Source: an uncultured Planctomycetaceae bacterium
GTDB lineage: Bacteria; Planctomycetota; Planctomycetia; Planctomycetales; Planctomycetaceae
NCBI GenBank assembly: GCA_903921605.1
Contig: CAIXQV010000245.1
Span: forward strand, 1-8,443
Length of the DNA stretch: 8,443 bases
Direction of reading: 5' to 3'
The notes under the pieces were generated by a model. That model did not search any database. It saw only the letters and a list, made by a program, of their open reading frames with translations, and was not told the DNA's origin. Positions 6,655-8,443 of this stretch are shown in pieces. Numbering within the stretch: the first letter of the stretch is position 1; each line of letters begins with the position of its first letter. Both the position numbers and the translations under genes were made by a program.

Positions 6655-8415
6655 ATGTTTCGCCTTCTGGCTTTTCATCATGGACGACGACTGGATCGCG
6701 AGTTTCTGCTGGTCAGTGACAGCAGTTATGTGCTCGGTCGCGCGGATGATGCGGGACTGCAGACGACGTGGGATGATCGGATTTCCCGAAGACACGTTGA
6801 AATCACAGTGGACGCGACTGGCGTCCGGCTGACACGCCTTTCAGATGCCTCGAACCCCATTTTTGTCGATGGTGCGGAAGTCAGCAACTCTTCGTTGTCT
6901 TCCGGACAGTCGTTTGTGATTGGTTCGTCGCGGTTTGAACTGCAGCAGGTGACTCAGACGGATTCACCGGGCCATCAGATCGTGCAGCAATTGGCGATTG
7001 ATCGTCAGCAGCTTCAGCGAGTTCGCTACGATGATGCGGCCAAACGCATTGAGGTGCTGACAAGCCTTCCGGCCGTGATTCGGGAATCAGGCGTTGAACG
7101 TGATCTGCATGTGCGGCTGGCGAGTTTGTTGTTGGCCGGTGTGCAGAATGCAGATGGCGTGGCGATCGTGGGGCTGTCGGAGAATTTGCGGCCGCGCGTG
7201 TTCCATCAGGAGCAGCGATTCGAAACCGGCATTCTGATGCAGCCTAGTGTGCGTTTGATCTCCAATGCGATGGAGCAGCAAACGACAGTGCTTCATGTGT
7301 GGGACAAAAGCACTGGAGCGGATTCGCAGTATACTCAGGTCGCGGGCTTTGGCTGGGCGTATTGTACTCCCTTTGCAGATCTCAGCGGCGATCGCGCGCT
7401 CTATATCACCGGACGAAGTGAACCCGACAATCCGGAGGCCGGTGAGCGACGACTGCACGCCGACATCAAGTTCACAGAATTCATCGCGGACATCGTCGGA
7501 TCATTACAAAGGCAACGACGACTGGAACGACAACAGTCCGGTTTGCGTCAGTTTTTCTCGCCGCCCATTCTGGAAGCATTGGGAAGAGATCTGGACACAT
7601 CGCTGCTGGAGCCGCGTGAATGTGATGTCACCGTCTTGTTCTGCGATCTGCGCGGGTTCAGTCATCGGGCGGAAGAGGAATCAGAGAATCTGACCGGATT
7701 GTTGGAACGTGTGAGTCTGGCTCTGGAAGTAATGACCAGTCAGATACTGCGGTTCGGCGGTGTCACCGGGGATTTCCAGGGCGATGCGGCGCTTGGATTC
7801 TGGGGCTGGCCAATTAGCTCAGAGGAGAGTCCGCTGAATGCTTGCCGAGCAGCGTTGGCGATTCGCGAAGAATTCAGCAAAGCTCAGGCAGATCCCGAGA
7901 ATCCTCTGAAAGATTTCGAAACCAGCATCGGGATTGCTCATGGTCGAGCGGTCGCGGGCAAGATTGGAACTCGCGAACAGGTCAAAGTCACGGTTTTCGG
8001 GCCGGTTGTGAACCTGGCGAGTCGTCTGGAAAGCATGACTCGCGAGCTGCATGTGTCTGTTTTGATCGACGAGTTTCTCGATCAACAGATCCGCCAGAAG
8101 ATGTCGCCTACTGAAGGGCGTGTTCGCCGGCTGTTGCAAGTGCTACCATACGGCATGGACCGCCCGCTGCTTGTCAGTGAGCTGGTTCCGGCAGAACATC
8201 GGTCGCCGCTGCTGACTGATCAGCATCTGGCGGACTTTGAAAAAGGTGTCACATCATTTATTGCCGGGCAGTGGGGGGATGCATGGAAGTTTCTGCATCG
8301 CATGCCGGCCGAGGACAGGGCTCAGGATTACCTGTCCATGTTGATTACGCAGCATGATCGCAAGTCGCCTGCAGATTGGGACGGAATCGTTCGCATGAAA
8401 AAGAAATCGAGCTGA
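6655..8415 (+). CDS. FHA-GAF class III adenylate/guanylate cyclase-like protein
   Basis: A soluble 586-aa signalling protein. Residues 1-100 form an FHA phosphothreonine-binding domain (G28-R29, RISRRHVEI with S44 and H47, and FVDG near 70). Residues about 110-280 fit a GAF-like sensor ([21 protein letters not shown], later [11 protein letters not shown]). A basic helical linker (284-310, ending in [11 protein letters not shown]) leads into the class III cyclase domain (about 320-475): LFCDLRGFS with metal Asp D331, [11 protein letters not shown] with metal Asp D377, and [14 protein letters not shown] with transition-state N453 and R457. The substrate-selecting Lys/Glu position, three before the GD, is D373, and the Asp of the usual GDxVN is P450. 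The C-terminal 510-586 resembles tails following other cyclases ([13 protein letters not shown]). ATG 6655 follows the aminotransferase stop by 20 nt; a GGA lies upstream at loose spacing. Nucleotide specificity is open. It may read phosphorylation through FHA and a small ligand through GAF. Confidence 0.9.
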   Translation: MFRLLAFHHGRRLDREFLLVSDSSYVLGRADDAGLQTTWDDRISRRHVEITVDATGVRLTRLSDASNPIFVDGAEVSNSSLSSGQSFVIGSSRFELQQVTQTDSPGHQIVQQLAIDRQQLQRVRYDDAAKRIEVLTSLPAVIRESGVERDLHVRLASLLLAGVQNADGVAIVGLSENLRPRVFHQEQRFETGILMQPSVRLISNAMEQQTTVLHVWDKSTGADSQYTQVAGFGWAYCTPFADLSGDRALYITGRSEPDNPEAGERRLHADIKFTEFIADIVGSLQRQRRLERQQSGLRQFFSPPILEALGRDLDTSLLEPRECDVTVLFCDLRGFSHRAEEESENLTGLLERVSLALEVMTSQILRFGGVTGDFQGDAALGFWGWPISSEESPLNACRAALAIREEFSKAQADPENPLKDFETSIGIAHGRAVAGKIGTREQVKVTVFGPVVNLASRLESMTRELHVSVLIDEFLDQQIRQKMSPTEGRVRRLLQVLPYGMDRPLLVSELVPAEHRSPLLTDQHLADFEKGVTSFIAGQWGDAWKFLHRMPAEDRAQDYLSMLITQHDRKSPADWDGIVRMKKKSS

Positions 8416-8443
8416 TGGTTCATTGCAATCTTGATCAGGCTGA
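8415..8443 (+). CDS. Possible start of a next gene, cut by the window edge
   Basis: The cyclase stop and an ATG share one base (TGATG, 8413-8417), as in translationally coupled genes. GAG lies just upstream. Only nine codons (MVHCNLDQA) are visible and stay open to the window end. This is too short to identify and could be chance. Confidence 0.25.

Noticed and set aside
7265..7693. 142-codon plus-strand open frame inside the cyclase gene
   Set aside because: It overlaps the GAF and cyclase domains in another frame and has no recognisable features.

Overview
The window looks like chromosomal DNA of a planctomycete (inference). Reasons: a sigma-54 N-terminus of the planctomycete type, a secreted sialate O-acetylesterase of the kind these bacteria carry in large numbers, a one-TM protein with a long low-complexity linker, an FHA-GAF-cyclase multidomain protein, moderate GC content, and Shine-Dalgarno sites that are strong at some genes and absent at others. 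No CRISPR array, tRNA, rRNA, insertion sequence or phage gene was seen.

Layout. The left half is read from the minus strand: a secreted sialate O-acetylesterase (2666-4174) with a strong GGAGG site and a downstream hairpin terminator; then a membrane-anchored protein of unknown function (1522-2403), the recombination mediator recR (820-1437, alternative start 1458) and the 5' part of rpoN, sigma-54 (659 to the window edge). The last three are co-directional with gaps of 63-84 and 160 nt and may be partly co-transcribed. The right half is read from the plus strand: a small rhodanese (4673-5056), a class-III PLP aminotransferase (5240-6634) and, 20 nt further on, an FHA-GAF class III nucleotidyl cyclase (6655-8415), whose stop codon overlaps a possible next start (TGATG at 8413-8417). 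A 498-nt divergent intergenic region (4175-4672) separates the halves. It holds a three-unit decamer repeat, a perfect 14-bp palindrome and a sigma-70-like promoter ahead of the rhodanese gene.

How the genes fit together. RecR (gap repair) and RpoN (alternative sigma factor) are housekeeping or regulatory functions. The acetylesterase is probably part of polysaccharide or sialic acid scavenging. The aminotransferase and the cyclase are close enough to share a transcript, but nothing shows that they share a pathway. I see no clearly new multi-gene system. The points most worth following up are: (1) the cyclase, which keeps its metal and transition-state residues but has Asp and Pro where purine-selecting residues normally sit; (2) the tethered C-terminal domain of the unknown protein, whose pattern recalls EndoU/BECR-type nuclease toxins; (3) a nine-codon leader ORF with a strong ribosome binding site overlapping the recR start; (4) small shared intergenic motifs and palindromes.
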